In this document: positions 56,858-64,000 of the stretch, piece after piece | Layout: each line of letters begins with the position of its first letter | How positions within the stretch are numbered: the stretch's first letter is position 1 | From: Flavobacteriales bacterium | Lineage (GTDB): Bacteria; Bacteroidota; Bacteroidia; Flavobacteriales_F; PHOS-HE28 | DNA length: 64,000 nucleotides | Assembly (NCBI GenBank): GCA_016710015.1 | Contig: JADJLR010000001.1 | Span: forward strand, 1 to 64,000 | Direction: 5' to 3' | Made by a program: the position numbers and the translations under genes | The notes under the pieces: model-generated | Databases searched by the model: none | Told to the model about the DNA's origin: nothing | The model's input: only the letters and a program-made list of their open reading frames with translations

Positions 56858-59773
56858 CTAATCCCCGACCGGATACCCCAACATCTCTTCCTTGGTCAAC
56901 ACCTTAACAGGACCCAGTTTCTCCAACACCTTCAGGTCCATGCCACTCTGTTTGCCGATGATGGCGTAGTGATATGCGCGTCCCTTCACTTCCTTGTCGA
57001 AGAAGGCTTTCATGTCCTCTATACTGATCTTCGGGATCTGTTCGTAGCTGGTCTTGCGCACGTCGTAGTCGATCCCGCGCCGTTGGTTCGCATCCCAGGT
57101 CCAGTAGATGTTCTCCTTGGTAATGCGCGTGCTGGCGATCACTTTCAACGCCGCTGTTTTTGCGCCCTCGAATTGCTCGCGGGCCATGGGCATGTCATTC
57201 ATGAGTTTCAGCATGGCATCCACGGCATCAGGCATCTTATCGGCTTGGGTGCCGATGAAACCGCGAACGTAATGCGCATCTTCCTTCTTGTTCGGCGTGG
57301 TGTACGCAGCTCCGGCACCGTACGCCAGGGCCTTTGCTTCGCGGATCTCTTGGAATACGATGCTGCTCAATCCACTTCCGAAGTATTCGTTGAAGAGCGA
57401 TGCATAAGGTAGTTTGCTTACGTCGAATTGACCGGCCTTTCCATAGAACAGCATTTCCGCTTGTACCATGTCGTGATCGGCGAAGTACACCTTGTTCTCC
57501 GTGGTCGGCAGCTCCGGATACACCCGCTCCTTGGGCAATTCCTTCAGTGTTGCCGGGGTCTTGTGCATCTTCTTGAGCAACGTGGCAACATCATCAGCAC
57601 TCTTCTTTCCGTAGTAGAACACTTTATGCTTGTAGCTGGTGATGCTGTGGATGCGATCGATCAGTTCCTTGCTCTGTAATGCTTCCAACTGTGCTTTGCC
57701 CAACACATCGTTGAATGCCGAAACGGGTCCGTATTTCGCGTAGTTCGCGAGTCCTTCATAGAGGATCGTGTTCTTATTCTTGGCTTGGTCCTGACGGCTT
57801 TTCTGCATGTCGTCCACCAATCCTTTCAATGCGTCATCGTTAGGTTGCGCATCGGCCAGCAACTGCTCCAACAGCTCCACACCTTGTTCCAGGTTCTTTT
57901 CCAAACCGCTTACGGTGATGTAGCTACGATCATCGCCCACATAAACGTTCAACGAAAGGCCCAGCTTGAACAATTCCTGTTTGAACGCGGATGGCGCGAA
58001 ATCCGATGTGCCCAAGTATTCCAAGTACCGAACGGCCACACCGAGTTCCCGGTCGTGGTTGGTGCCCATGTCCACGATGTATCGCAGGCTGAAGAGGTCG
58101 TTGCTCGGGTTCTTCACCACCGCCAATGGCACGGCGCTGTTCAAGGTGCGTTGTTGGATCGCTTCCTTGAAATCCACGAATACCGGGGTCAACGTAGTGC
58201 TCGCCGTTTTCTCCCATTCCGTGCGCCATTCGCTTTGCCTATCGCGCTTGATGTCCAACGCGGTGATCTTCGGCTTTTCCACATGGTGCAGTTCCTTGTT
58301 CTCGCCTGTGCGCTTGTAGACCGCCACGTAGTTGTTGGCAAAATTCTTCTTGGCGAATTCCATCACCTCTTGCTTGGTGATCTTGCCCATGCGATCGAAG
58401 ATGGCCACTTCATCGGTCCACTTCTTCCGCAAGATGAAGGCATCGGTCATGGCCGCTGCACGTAGGCCGTTGTATTCGTTCCAATAGCGGATCTGTTGCT
58501 GCTTCTGGTCGTTCACTACGGCTTCCAACAACCAATCTTCGAATTCGCCCTTTTTCAATGCTTCCAATTCGCCCAAGAGCAAGTCACGCACCTGTTCCAA
58601 CGTCTGTCCCTCCTTGGCCTCGCCGTGCATCACGAATTCGGAGTAGTCCGTGGAAACATCGGAATAGGCGTACGCATCCAATACTTTCTGTTCTTGGATC
58701 AGGTCCAGATCGATGAGGCCTGCTTGCCCGTTCTTCAATACGCCTTCCACCATTTTCAACATGGGTTCCACGCCACTGCTGTACCCATCAAAACGCCACG
58801 CCATGTCCAACCACTCGGCATCAGGCCCGAATACTTCCGCAGTGCGCGGTTCAGTGATCGGCTTTTCAGGGGCGAAGGCGAATGGTGTCACATCCTTTCG
58901 CTTCCATGAACCAAAGTGCTTGTCCACCATGGCAATGGTCTTGTCGAAGTCAATATCGCCTGCAAGGATCACCGCCATGTTGTTGGGCACATACCACTTC
59001 TTGAAGAATTCCTGGATCTTCACCATGCTCGGGTTCTTCAAATGTTCCCCCGTGCCGATGGTGGTTTGTGTACCATAGGGATGCGTCGGGTACAGCAATT
59101 CGTTCATCCTCTGGTAGGCTTGGCGACCGTCGCTGTCCTGCCCACGATTGAATTCCTCATATACAGTTTCCAACTCGGTGTGGAACAAACGCAGTACGGC
59201 TTCACGGAATCGCTCGCCTTCGACCATCATCCACTTTTCCAGTTCATCGCTGGGCATGTCGTTCACATACACGGTGCGCTCGGTGCTGGTGTAAGCGTTG
59301 GTCCCTTTGGCACCGATGCCCTTCACCATTTTGTCGTATTCGTTGGGCACGGCTTGCGCTGCGGCCAGTTGGCTAAGGCTATCGATCCGGTGGTAGATCA
59401 CGTCGCGCATGGTCGGGTCCACGGTGCCGCGACGCTCTTCGTAGGCATCGCTGATCAGGCCCAACAAACGGCTCTCTTCGGCCCAATTCGCCGTGCCGAT
59501 GTGGCTGGTGCCCTTGAACAACATGTGCTCCAGATAGTGCGCCAATCCGGTGGCATCACTCGGGTCGTTCTTGCTGCCCGCACGTACCGCAATGTTGGTT
59601 TGTACACGCGGTGCATCGGTGTTGCGACTCAGCCACACTTCAAGGCCGTTGTCCAATGTGTAAATGCGTGCTTCCAATGGATCGCCGGGCACGCTGGTGT
59701 ACGTGTATTTCTTTTGGGCACTGAGGCTGGTGCTGGCCAATAGGGCAATGGAAAACAGAAGTGGAATTCGCAT
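56858..59773 (-). CDS. M16 zinc metallopeptidase (insulinase family), secreted
   Basis: 971 residues from ATG at 59773 with signal peptide LLFSIALLASTSLSAQ. The inverted zinc motif is HYLEHMLFKGTSHIG (HxxEH) with the distal Glu in HTELETVYEEFNRGQD. The second half (from about residue 500) is an inactive M16C repeat ending KVLEKLGPVKVLTKEEMLGY. The two halves form a clam that encloses small peptides. Periplasmic or outer-membrane peptide processing is likely. It is a single gene. Confidence 0.9.
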   Translation of the reverse strand: MRIPLLFSIALLASTSLSAQKKYTYTSVPGDPLEARIYTLDNGLEVWLSRNTDAPRVQTNIAVRAGSKNDPSDATGLAHYLEHMLFKGTSHIGTANWAEESRLLGLISDAYEERRGTVDPTMRDVIYHRIDSLSQLAAAQAVPNEYDKMVKGIGAKGTNAYTSTERTVYVNDMPSDELEKWMMVEGERFREAVLRLFHTELETVYEEFNRGQDSDGRQAYQRMNELLYPTHPYGTQTTIGTGEHLKNPSMVKIQEFFKKWYVPNNMAVILAGDIDFDKTIAMVDKHFGSWKRKDVTPFAFAPEKPITEPRTAEVFGPDAEWLDMAWRFDGYSSGVEPMLKMVEGVLKNGQAGLIDLDLIQEQKVLDAYAYSDVSTDYSEFVMHGEAKEGQTLEQVRDLLLGELEALKKGEFEDWLLEAVVNDQKQQQIRYWNEYNGLRAAAMTDAFILRKKWTDEVAIFDRMGKITKQEVMEFAKKNFANNYVAVYKRTGENKELHHVEKPKITALDIKRDRQSEWRTEWEKTASTTLTPVFVDFKEAIQQRTLNSAVPLAVVKNPSNDLFSLRYIVDMGTNHDRELGVAVRYLEYLGTSDFAPSAFKQELFKLGLSLNVYVGDDRSYITVSGLEKNLEQGVELLEQLLADAQPNDDALKGLVDDMQKSRQDQAKNKNTILYEGLANYAKYGPVSAFNDVLGKAQLEALQSKELIDRIHSITSYKHKVFYYGKKSADDVATLLKKMHKTPATLKELPKERVYPELPTTENKVYFADHDMVQAEMLFYGKAGQFDVSKLPYASLFNEYFGSGLSSIVFQEIREAKALAYGAGAAYTTPNKKEDAHYVRGFIGTQADKMPDAVDAMLKLMNDMPMAREQFEGAKTAALKVIASTRITKENIYWTWDANQRRGIDYDVRKTSYEQIPKISIEDMKAFFDKEVKGRAYHYAIIGKQSGMDLKVLEKLGPVKVLTKEEMLGYPVGD

Positions 59774-59835
59774 GTTTTCGTGAATATGGGAAGGTGAAGT
59801 TGCGAAATAAGACGGGACGATCAGAAAATGGCAAC

Positions 59836-59892
59836 TCACCCCGACCCTCTCCATCCCGCAGTGCTTGCGCATGCGGGAGAGAGGGTGACCAA
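59836..59892. repeat. GC-rich inverted repeat between miaE and the M16 gene
   Basis: CACCCCGACCCTCTCCATCC pairs imperfectly with the reverse strand of GGGAGAGAGGGTGACC around CCGCAGTGCTTGCGCATGCGG. It resembles a single REP-type palindrome. It could also act as a bidirectional terminator, although no T-run follows. Confidence 0.5.
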
Positions 59893-59996
59893 CTGTGCAG
59901 AGGTCGAGCTATTTGTTGCGAAGCATGAAGCTCTTTGCAAAATGACGGTCTAGCAGAACTGCGGATCTGAACATCGGTTTCACCAGTGGATCCTCT

Positions 59997-60578
59997 TCAC
60001 CCGTGCATCGTTGCCTTCGTTCCGTAACGTGCGATCACTTGCGCTTCGTAGGTCAGGAATTGTTTCCAGCGGGCGTCCACATCCACTTTGCCGCCGTGTT
60101 TGCGGGCGAAGCCGATGAAGATGGCGTAGTGTCCGGCCTCGCTCACCATCAGGTCGCCGTAGAATTTCCGAAGCGCTTCATCGGGGCATTCCTCGGTAAG
60201 TAGCTTGAAGCGTTCGCAACTCCTCGCCTCGATCATCGCGCTGAAGAGCAAGCGATCCACAAGGCGTTCATAGCGATCACCGTCCTTCCGAATGAATTGC
60301 ATCAACTCGTTCACGTAGTTGTCCTTGCGTTCGGGGCCCAGCACCCAGCCACGTTCGTGGATGTGCGCCACCACCTGCCCGAAGTGATCCAGTTCCTCTT
60401 GCGCGATGCGGGTGAGTTCGGTGACCAACGCGCTCAACTCCGGGTACCGCACGATCATGCTGATGGCGTTGCTCGCGGCCTTTTGCTCGCACCACGCATG
60501 GTCGGTGAGCAGTTCGGCGAGGTCGTTCTTGATGAGATCCGCCCAACGGCGATCGGTGGGGAGTTGTAGGCCGAGCAT
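59997..60578 (-). CDS. miaE: tRNA-(ms2io6A)-hydroxylase MiaE
   Basis: 193 residues from ATG at 60578 (MLGLQLPTDRRWADLIKNDL); the upstream TTG adds ten residues absent from the family. Diiron-binding motifs are visible: LLTDHAWCEQKAASNAISMI, TRIAQEELDHFGQVVAHIHE and EARSCERFKLLTEE with LMVSEAGHYAIFIGFAR. MiaE hydroxylates the modified adenosine 37 next to anticodons that read U-starting codons. Confidence 0.9.
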   Translation of the reverse strand: MLGLQLPTDRRWADLIKNDLAELLTDHAWCEQKAASNAISMIVRYPELSALVTELTRIAQEELDHFGQVVAHIHERGWVLGPERKDNYVNELMQFIRKDGDRYERLVDRLLFSAMIEARSCERFKLLTEECPDEALRKFYGDLMVSEAGHYAIFIGFARKHGGKVDVDARWKQFLTYEAQVIARYGTKATMHG

Positions 60579-60642
60579 GGTTTCAAGGATGTGGTGGGAG
60601 GAGGCCAAGAAAAGCGAAAGGGACCACTTCCATGATCCCTTG

Positions 60643-60714
60643 AGCCTCCCGCCGGATTTGAACCGGCGACCTGCTCATTACGAATGAGCTGCTCTACCGC
60701 TGAGCTAGGGAGGC
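60643..60714 (-). tRNA. tRNA-Thr (anticodon CGU)
   Basis: 72 bases on the minus strand. The acceptor stem GCCTCCC pairs with GGGAGGC; the D arm is GCTCAGCGGTAGAGC; the anticodon stem GCTCA/TGAGC encloses loop TTCGTAA with CGT at the centre; the T arm has GCCGGTTCAAATCCGGC. CCA is not encoded. It reads the threonine codon ACG. Confidence 0.95.
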
Positions 60715-60773
60715 CTTTGCGCCGCCGATCCCTAAAGACCAACGGGCGGCAAATGTAGGGAGCTTTGTGGTAC

Positions 60774-61418
60774 CTAGAACTTGAAGGCCAAGCAAGCATC
60801 CAGCAATACGCCCCGGGTGTCCATGCGCCCTTCCACATTGCTCAAGTTGAACACCGAGGAATCGTACGAATATTTGCGAAGGTCCAGACTACTCGCCAGA
60901 TATCGTACACCGAGGTTCAACCCGAAGTGATCCGTGAAATACAAGCCGATGCCCGTGCCCAAGCCGAAACTTCCTCCCCCGAACTCGGCACGTTGCAATA
61001 CAGGGGAACGATCATCGATCTGCAGGCTCGTTGCACCGAACTGCACGGACGCGAACCATGCGAAGCGGTCCGCGTTCACCAAGTAGAAGCGCGGTTCAAG
61101 GGCGATGGTGGCAAGCGCATTGGAACGTGTGGCATTGGAATCCAAGTATGAACCCGGTTCCACTAGCAATCCAAGGCTGAACCATTTGGCTAGTCCAAAG
61201 CTCGCCCGTATGGGGACGGTCACCGAAACAGCACCGTCGGTCTGCCGATCTACGAAGGGGATCCCGAGCACGTAAATGGTCTGCTGATACGCTGTGCCGT
61301 GTACGCCACCGGCCAGACCGATGGAGAGGTGGAAGGTCCCTTTGTCGTTGACTTGGGCGCTCAGGCCGAAGGCAAGGTTCAAGGCGAAGGCAAAGAAGAG
61401 GGTGCGTAGCGTTATCAT
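60774..61418 (-). CDS. outer membrane beta-barrel protein
   Basis: 214 residues from ATG at 61418 with signal peptide TLFFAFALNLAFGLSAQ. Alternating hydrophobic strands with Gly and aromatic ends (FHLSIGLAGGVHGTAYQQ, FGLAKWFSLGLLVEPGSY, GLYFTDHFGLNLGVRYLASS) and a final Phe (ACLAFKF) fit an 8- to 10-strand OmpW/porin-like barrel. Function unknown. It lies next to the tRNA with no shared signal. Confidence 0.8.
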   Translation of the reverse strand: MITLRTLFFAFALNLAFGLSAQVNDKGTFHLSIGLAGGVHGTAYQQTIYVLGIPFVDRQTDGAVSVTVPIRASFGLAKWFSLGLLVEPGSYLDSNATRSNALATIALEPRFYLVNADRFAWFASVQFGATSLQIDDRSPVLQRAEFGGGSFGLGTGIGLYFTDHFGLNLGVRYLASSLDLRKYSYDSSVFNLSNVEGRMDTRGVLLDACLAFKF

Positions 61419-61531
61419 GCAAAGGGGCGTTTGGAGTTCGACCGAACCAAAGATGGTGCCTAGATGCAGCAAGAACCCAATAATTCGACTGGGTTGTTGA
61501 ACGCTTATTGACGCACGCTTCCAGGTGAGGC

Positions 61532-61539
61532 TATATTTG
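61532..61539 (+). promoter_or_regulatory. promoter -7 box of the small acidic protein gene
   Basis: TATATTTG, the best match to TAnnTTTG in the window, 30 bases before the ATG at 61570. Confidence 0.7.
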
Positions 61540-61569
61540 GCCCGCCGTAGAACGATCAAGGCGAACCAC

Positions 61570-61776
61570 ATGAGTGAACCCACGAAGCAGGAGCAGCAGG
61601 GAAAGGAACGTGTAGAAGCTTCGGTCCCGAGCGAGCGAACGTACGGGACGACCTCCAGTGAGCAAGAGTTGGGGTTCGACCCACTGAAGGATCTGAACCT
61701 TCCAAGCAGCTACCAAGAAATGCTGGAGCGATTGGGGAAGTTGGGCGGTGATCGCACGCCGGAAACCCTGAATTGA
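61570..61776 (+). CDS. small acidic protein of unknown function
   Basis: 68 residues (MSEPTKQEQQGKERVEASVP start), with a C-terminal helix NLPSSYQEMLERLGKLGGD. The N-terminal half is polar and probably disordered. No family is recognised. It has a clear promoter and terminator of its own, which supports a real gene. Confidence 0.6.
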   Translation: MSEPTKQEQQGKERVEASVPSERTYGTTSSEQELGFDPLKDLNLPSSYQEMLERLGKLGGDRTPETLN

Positions 61777-61792
61777 CGGACCACGATACAGC

Positions 61793-61829
61793 ACGAACAC
61801 CTCGGCCATCGCCGGGGTGTTCGTGTTCT
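61793..61829 (+). terminator. rho-independent terminator after the small acidic protein gene
   Basis: ACGAACACC (61793-61801) pairs with GGTGTTCGT (61816-61824), with an inner CGG/CCG extension, followed by GTTCT. Confidence 0.65.
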
Positions 61830-61882
61830 AGGCCTAGGCAAGTCGATCCGGGCGGGAATTTGGTATCGTCCGGGAAGCGGCA

Positions 61883-62048
61883 TTATACCATTTCGTAATA
61901 CCATACGGTCCGAAGATGCGCCGTTGCTTTTTCGCAGTACGATACGAAGGGGTCGCCGCGTAGCTGGAGCTACGGGGCCTCCCCTTCGGAGAGGGTATGC
62001 GGAAATTGAACAAGCAGATCGGGCTCTTCTGTATTGCGAATTGGTATT
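61883..62048. repeat. 165-bp long-hairpin repeat, copy 2
   Basis: Starts TTATACCATTTCGTAATA and ends with the complement (TATTGCGAATTGGTATTA), nearly the same length as the element at 50793. The centre pairs CGAAGGGGTCGCCGCGTAGC with GCTACGGGGCCTCCCCTTCG around a TGGA loop. Arms agree with copy 1, while the middle differs. Confidence 0.8.
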
Positions 62049-62080
62049 ACCTTCATCCTTCTCCGTGCGTCCGCTCTACC

Positions 62081-62105
62081 TCTCCCTTCTCTCTGGGAGA
62101 AGGGG
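62081..62105 (+). repeat. hairpin upstream of the EF-G2 gene
   Basis: CCCTTCTC (62084-62091) pairs with GAGAAGGG (62097-62104) within a CTCTCCC...GGGGCCGGGGG context typical of REP-type palindromes. It lies 64 bases before the EF-G2 start. No T-run follows. Confidence 0.4.
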
Positions 62106-62168
62106 CCGGGGGAAAGCCGGACCTCCACGGTGGCAACGAACCATGTTCCACCAAACTCCTCTTTTCCC

Positions 62169-64000
62169 ATGAAAGTCTTCGATGCCAAACACATCAAGAA
62201 CATCGTATTGCTCGGATCCCACGGATGCGGCAAGACCACGCTCGCCGAAACCATGCTCTTCGAAGCGGGTCTGATCCAACGCCGCGGCCGTGTCGAAGAC
62301 AAGAACACCACGAGCGATCACCACGATCTGGAACACGAGCGCGGGTCCAGTGTGTACAGTACGGTGCTGCACACGGAATGGCGCAATTTCAAGATCAACA
62401 TCATCGATACACCGGGTCTGGACGATCTCGTAGGCGAAACCATGCCTGCGTTGCGCGTGGCCGACACGTGCGTACTACTGCTGAATGCGCAGCACGGTGT
62501 TGAGGTCGGTACGGATCTGATCTGGGAGCGCATGCTGCATTTCGAGCGGCCTGTGATCATCGGCGTGAACCAACTCGACCATCCGAATGCCGACTTCGAT
62601 GGTACCGTGGCGCAGGCCAAGGAGCACTTCGGCAGCGCGGTTACTGTGATGCAGTACCCCGTGGAGCAAGGCGATGGATTCCACCGGATCATCGACCTGT
62701 TGAAAATGACGATGTACGTTTTCAAGGATGCGGGTGGAAAACCCGAGAAGCAGCCCATCCCAGATGCCGAGAAGGAACGTGCAGAAGCGCTGCACAAGGA
62801 GTTGGTGGAGAAGGCAGCAGAGAACGACGAGACCTTGATGGAACACTACTTCGACAAGGGCGAATTGACCGAGGATGAGATGCGTATCGGGTTGAAACAA
62901 GGCATGATGAAGCGCACTTGCTTCCCGGTGTTCTGCCTCAGTGCATTGCGCAACATGGGTAGCGGTCGCCTCATGGGGTTCATCGACAACGTTGCACCCT
63001 GCGCGCTGGAAATGCCAGCGGAACCTTTGGTGGACGGAGAAACCCTCGCATGCACGGTGGACGGTCCAACCGTGCTCTTCACCTTCAAGACGACCATTGA
63101 ACCGCGCGCAGGGCACATCACCTTGTTCAAGGTCATGAGTGGCGAGGTGAAAGAAGGCATGGACTTGGTGAACGACAACAACGGTTCCACGGAACGCATC
63201 AACCAACTCTTCATCGTGGATGGAAAAGAGCGAAAACAAGTAGAGAGATTAGTGGCCGGGGATATCGGTGGTACCATCAAATTGAAACACACCTCAACGG
63301 CGCACACGTTGCACACACCGGGCAGTGCGATCAAGTTGCAACCCATTCCTTTTCCCGAACCGCACTTGCGACTTACGATCAAAGCGACGGACCAAAAGCA
63401 GGAAGAGAAACTACACGCCGCGTTATTGGAGATCCAGAAGGAAGACCCCACCATAACACTCACGTACTCTCGCGAAACCGCCGAACAGATCATCGGCGGT
63501 CAAGGCGAATTGCATCTGGACCTACTGAAGTGGAAGCTGAACCACCATTACAAGGTGGATGCGGTCTTCGGAAGCCCAAGGATCCCGTATCGTGAAACCA
63601 TTCGTAAACCGGCCGAAGCCAGTTACCGGCATAAGAAGCAGAGTGGCGGTAGTGGACAATTCGGCGAGGTCCATTTGAAGATCGAGCCGTGGTACGAAGG
63701 CATGCCGGAACCGACCGGCCACAGCATTCGCGGGAAGGAATTGCATGAGCTGCCCACCGGCGGGATCCTCGCGTTCTACAACTGCATAGTAGGTGGTGTC
63801 ATCGACAACAAGTTCATGCCAAGCATCCTCAAGGGCATCCTAGGAAAGATGGACAAGGGTCCACTTACCGGTTCCCCCGCGCGGGATATCCGGGTGATCG
63901 TGTATGATGGCAAGATGCATCCGGTGGATAGCAACGATATCAGTTTCAAGATCGCCGGACTCATGGCATTCAAAGAAGCATTCATGCATGCATCTCCGCA
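62169..64000 (+). CDS. EF-G2-like translation factor (3'-partial)
   Basis: 610 residues visible; about 100 more should lie beyond the window. It has the EF-G domain order. The G domain is unusual: P-loop LLGSHGCGKTTLAE (residues 14-27), G3 IIDTPGLDDLVGE with Leu84 where EF-G has the catalytic His, and G4 NQLD (134-137) in place of NKxD. The start MKVFDAKHIKNIVLLGS and FEAGLIQRRGRVEDKNTTSD resemble the EF-G2 paralogue of Bacteroides, which moves ribosomes without needing GTP hydrolysis. Domain IV (HKKQSGGSGQFGEVHLKIEP) is conserved. No second fusA is in the window. Confidence 0.85.
   Translation, partial: MKVFDAKHIKNIVLLGSHGCGKTTLAETMLFEAGLIQRRGRVEDKNTTSDHHDLEHERGSSVYSTVLHTEWRNFKINIIDTPGLDDLVGETMPALRVADTCVLLLNAQHGVEVGTDLIWERMLHFERPVIIGVNQLDHPNADFDGTVAQAKEHFGSAVTVMQYPVEQGDGFHRIIDLLKMTMYVFKDAGGKPEKQPIPDAEKERAEALHKELVEKAAENDETLMEHYFDKGELTEDEMRIGLKQGMMKRTCFPVFCLSALRNMGSGRLMGFIDNVAPCALEMPAEPLVDGETLACTVDGPTVLFTFKTTIEPRAGHITLFKVMSGEVKEGMDLVNDNNGSTERINQLFIVDGKERKQVERLVAGDIGGTIKLKHTSTAHTLHTPGSAIKLQPIPFPEPHLRLTIKATDQKQEEKLHAALLEIQKEDPTITLTYSRETAEQIIGGQGELHLDLLKWKLNHHYKVDAVFGSPRIPYRETIRKPAEASYRHKKQSGGSGQFGEVHLKIEPWYEGMPEPTGHSIRGKELHELPTGGILAFYNCIVGGVIDNKFMPSILKGILGKMDKGPLTGSPARDIRVIVYDGKMHPVDSNDISFKIAGLMAFKEAFMHASP

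Overview
The window looks like a moderately GC-rich Bacteroidota chromosome, most likely Flavobacteriales. Evidence: TAnnTTTG promoter boxes, several secreted proteins with type IX secretion (T9SS) C-terminal sorting domains, an rpmB/rpmG/DUF4295/ftsY neighbourhood, bacillithiol synthesis (bshC), a Bacteroides-type second EF-G, and weak Shine-Dalgarno signals with many TGATG/ATGA overlaps. Species cannot be named from the sequence alone.

Layout. (1) 1-14.2 kb is a scrambled accessory region. It holds a frameshifted PD-(D/E)XK nuclease, a 3' piece of a type I restriction gene (hsdR) joined to a 3' piece of a HipA-like kinase, and a roughly 1.86-kb cassette present twice (3.47-5.33 and 10.66-12.51 kb). 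The cassette encodes a DUF488 protein, an unrecognised helical protein and a MazF/PemK-like protein. Four copies of a 91-bp element that can fold as a cloverleaf, all in the same orientation, lie at the cassette edges, and at each copy at least one flanking gene is cut off. The fourth copy is split by an IS110-family insertion sequence. Its bridge RNA can be read directly: its target guides match the 91-bp element and its donor guides match the IS ends. Between the cassettes are two T9SS cargo proteins and an oligopeptidase B. (2) 14.2-32 kb is ordinary chromosome: OmpA-like lipoprotein, methyltransferases, a glycosyltransferase, a SpmA-SpmB-type membrane protein, a SET-domain methyltransferase, LolA, an OsmC/CDGSH pair, a sugar-nucleotide epimerase, a coiled-coil protein/zapA/rny operon and an M23 peptidase. 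(3) 32-47.5 kb contains a glycerophosphodiesterase, guaA with a LysM/periplasmic-binding protein, bshC, an Mpo1-like protein, a papain-like peptidase and three large secreted proteins. Nearly every gene here carries one or more frameshifts, including housekeeping guaA, so sequencing indels are likely. (4) 47.5-64 kb is clean again: rimO, a SulP transporter, a TM2/DUF2752 pair, ftsY, DUF4295, rpmG, an Xaa-Pro aminopeptidase, rpmB, cinA, an M16 peptidase, miaE, tRNA-Thr(CGU), an outer-membrane barrel protein and the first 610 codons of EF-G2.

Three palindromic repeat families are present: the 91-bp cloverleaf, a 165-bp long hairpin (two full copies, one partial) and a 180-bp nested hairpin. The most notable system is the pairing of the 91-bp repeat with an IS110 element whose RNA guides are complementary to it, next to the duplicated DUF488/MazF-like cassette.
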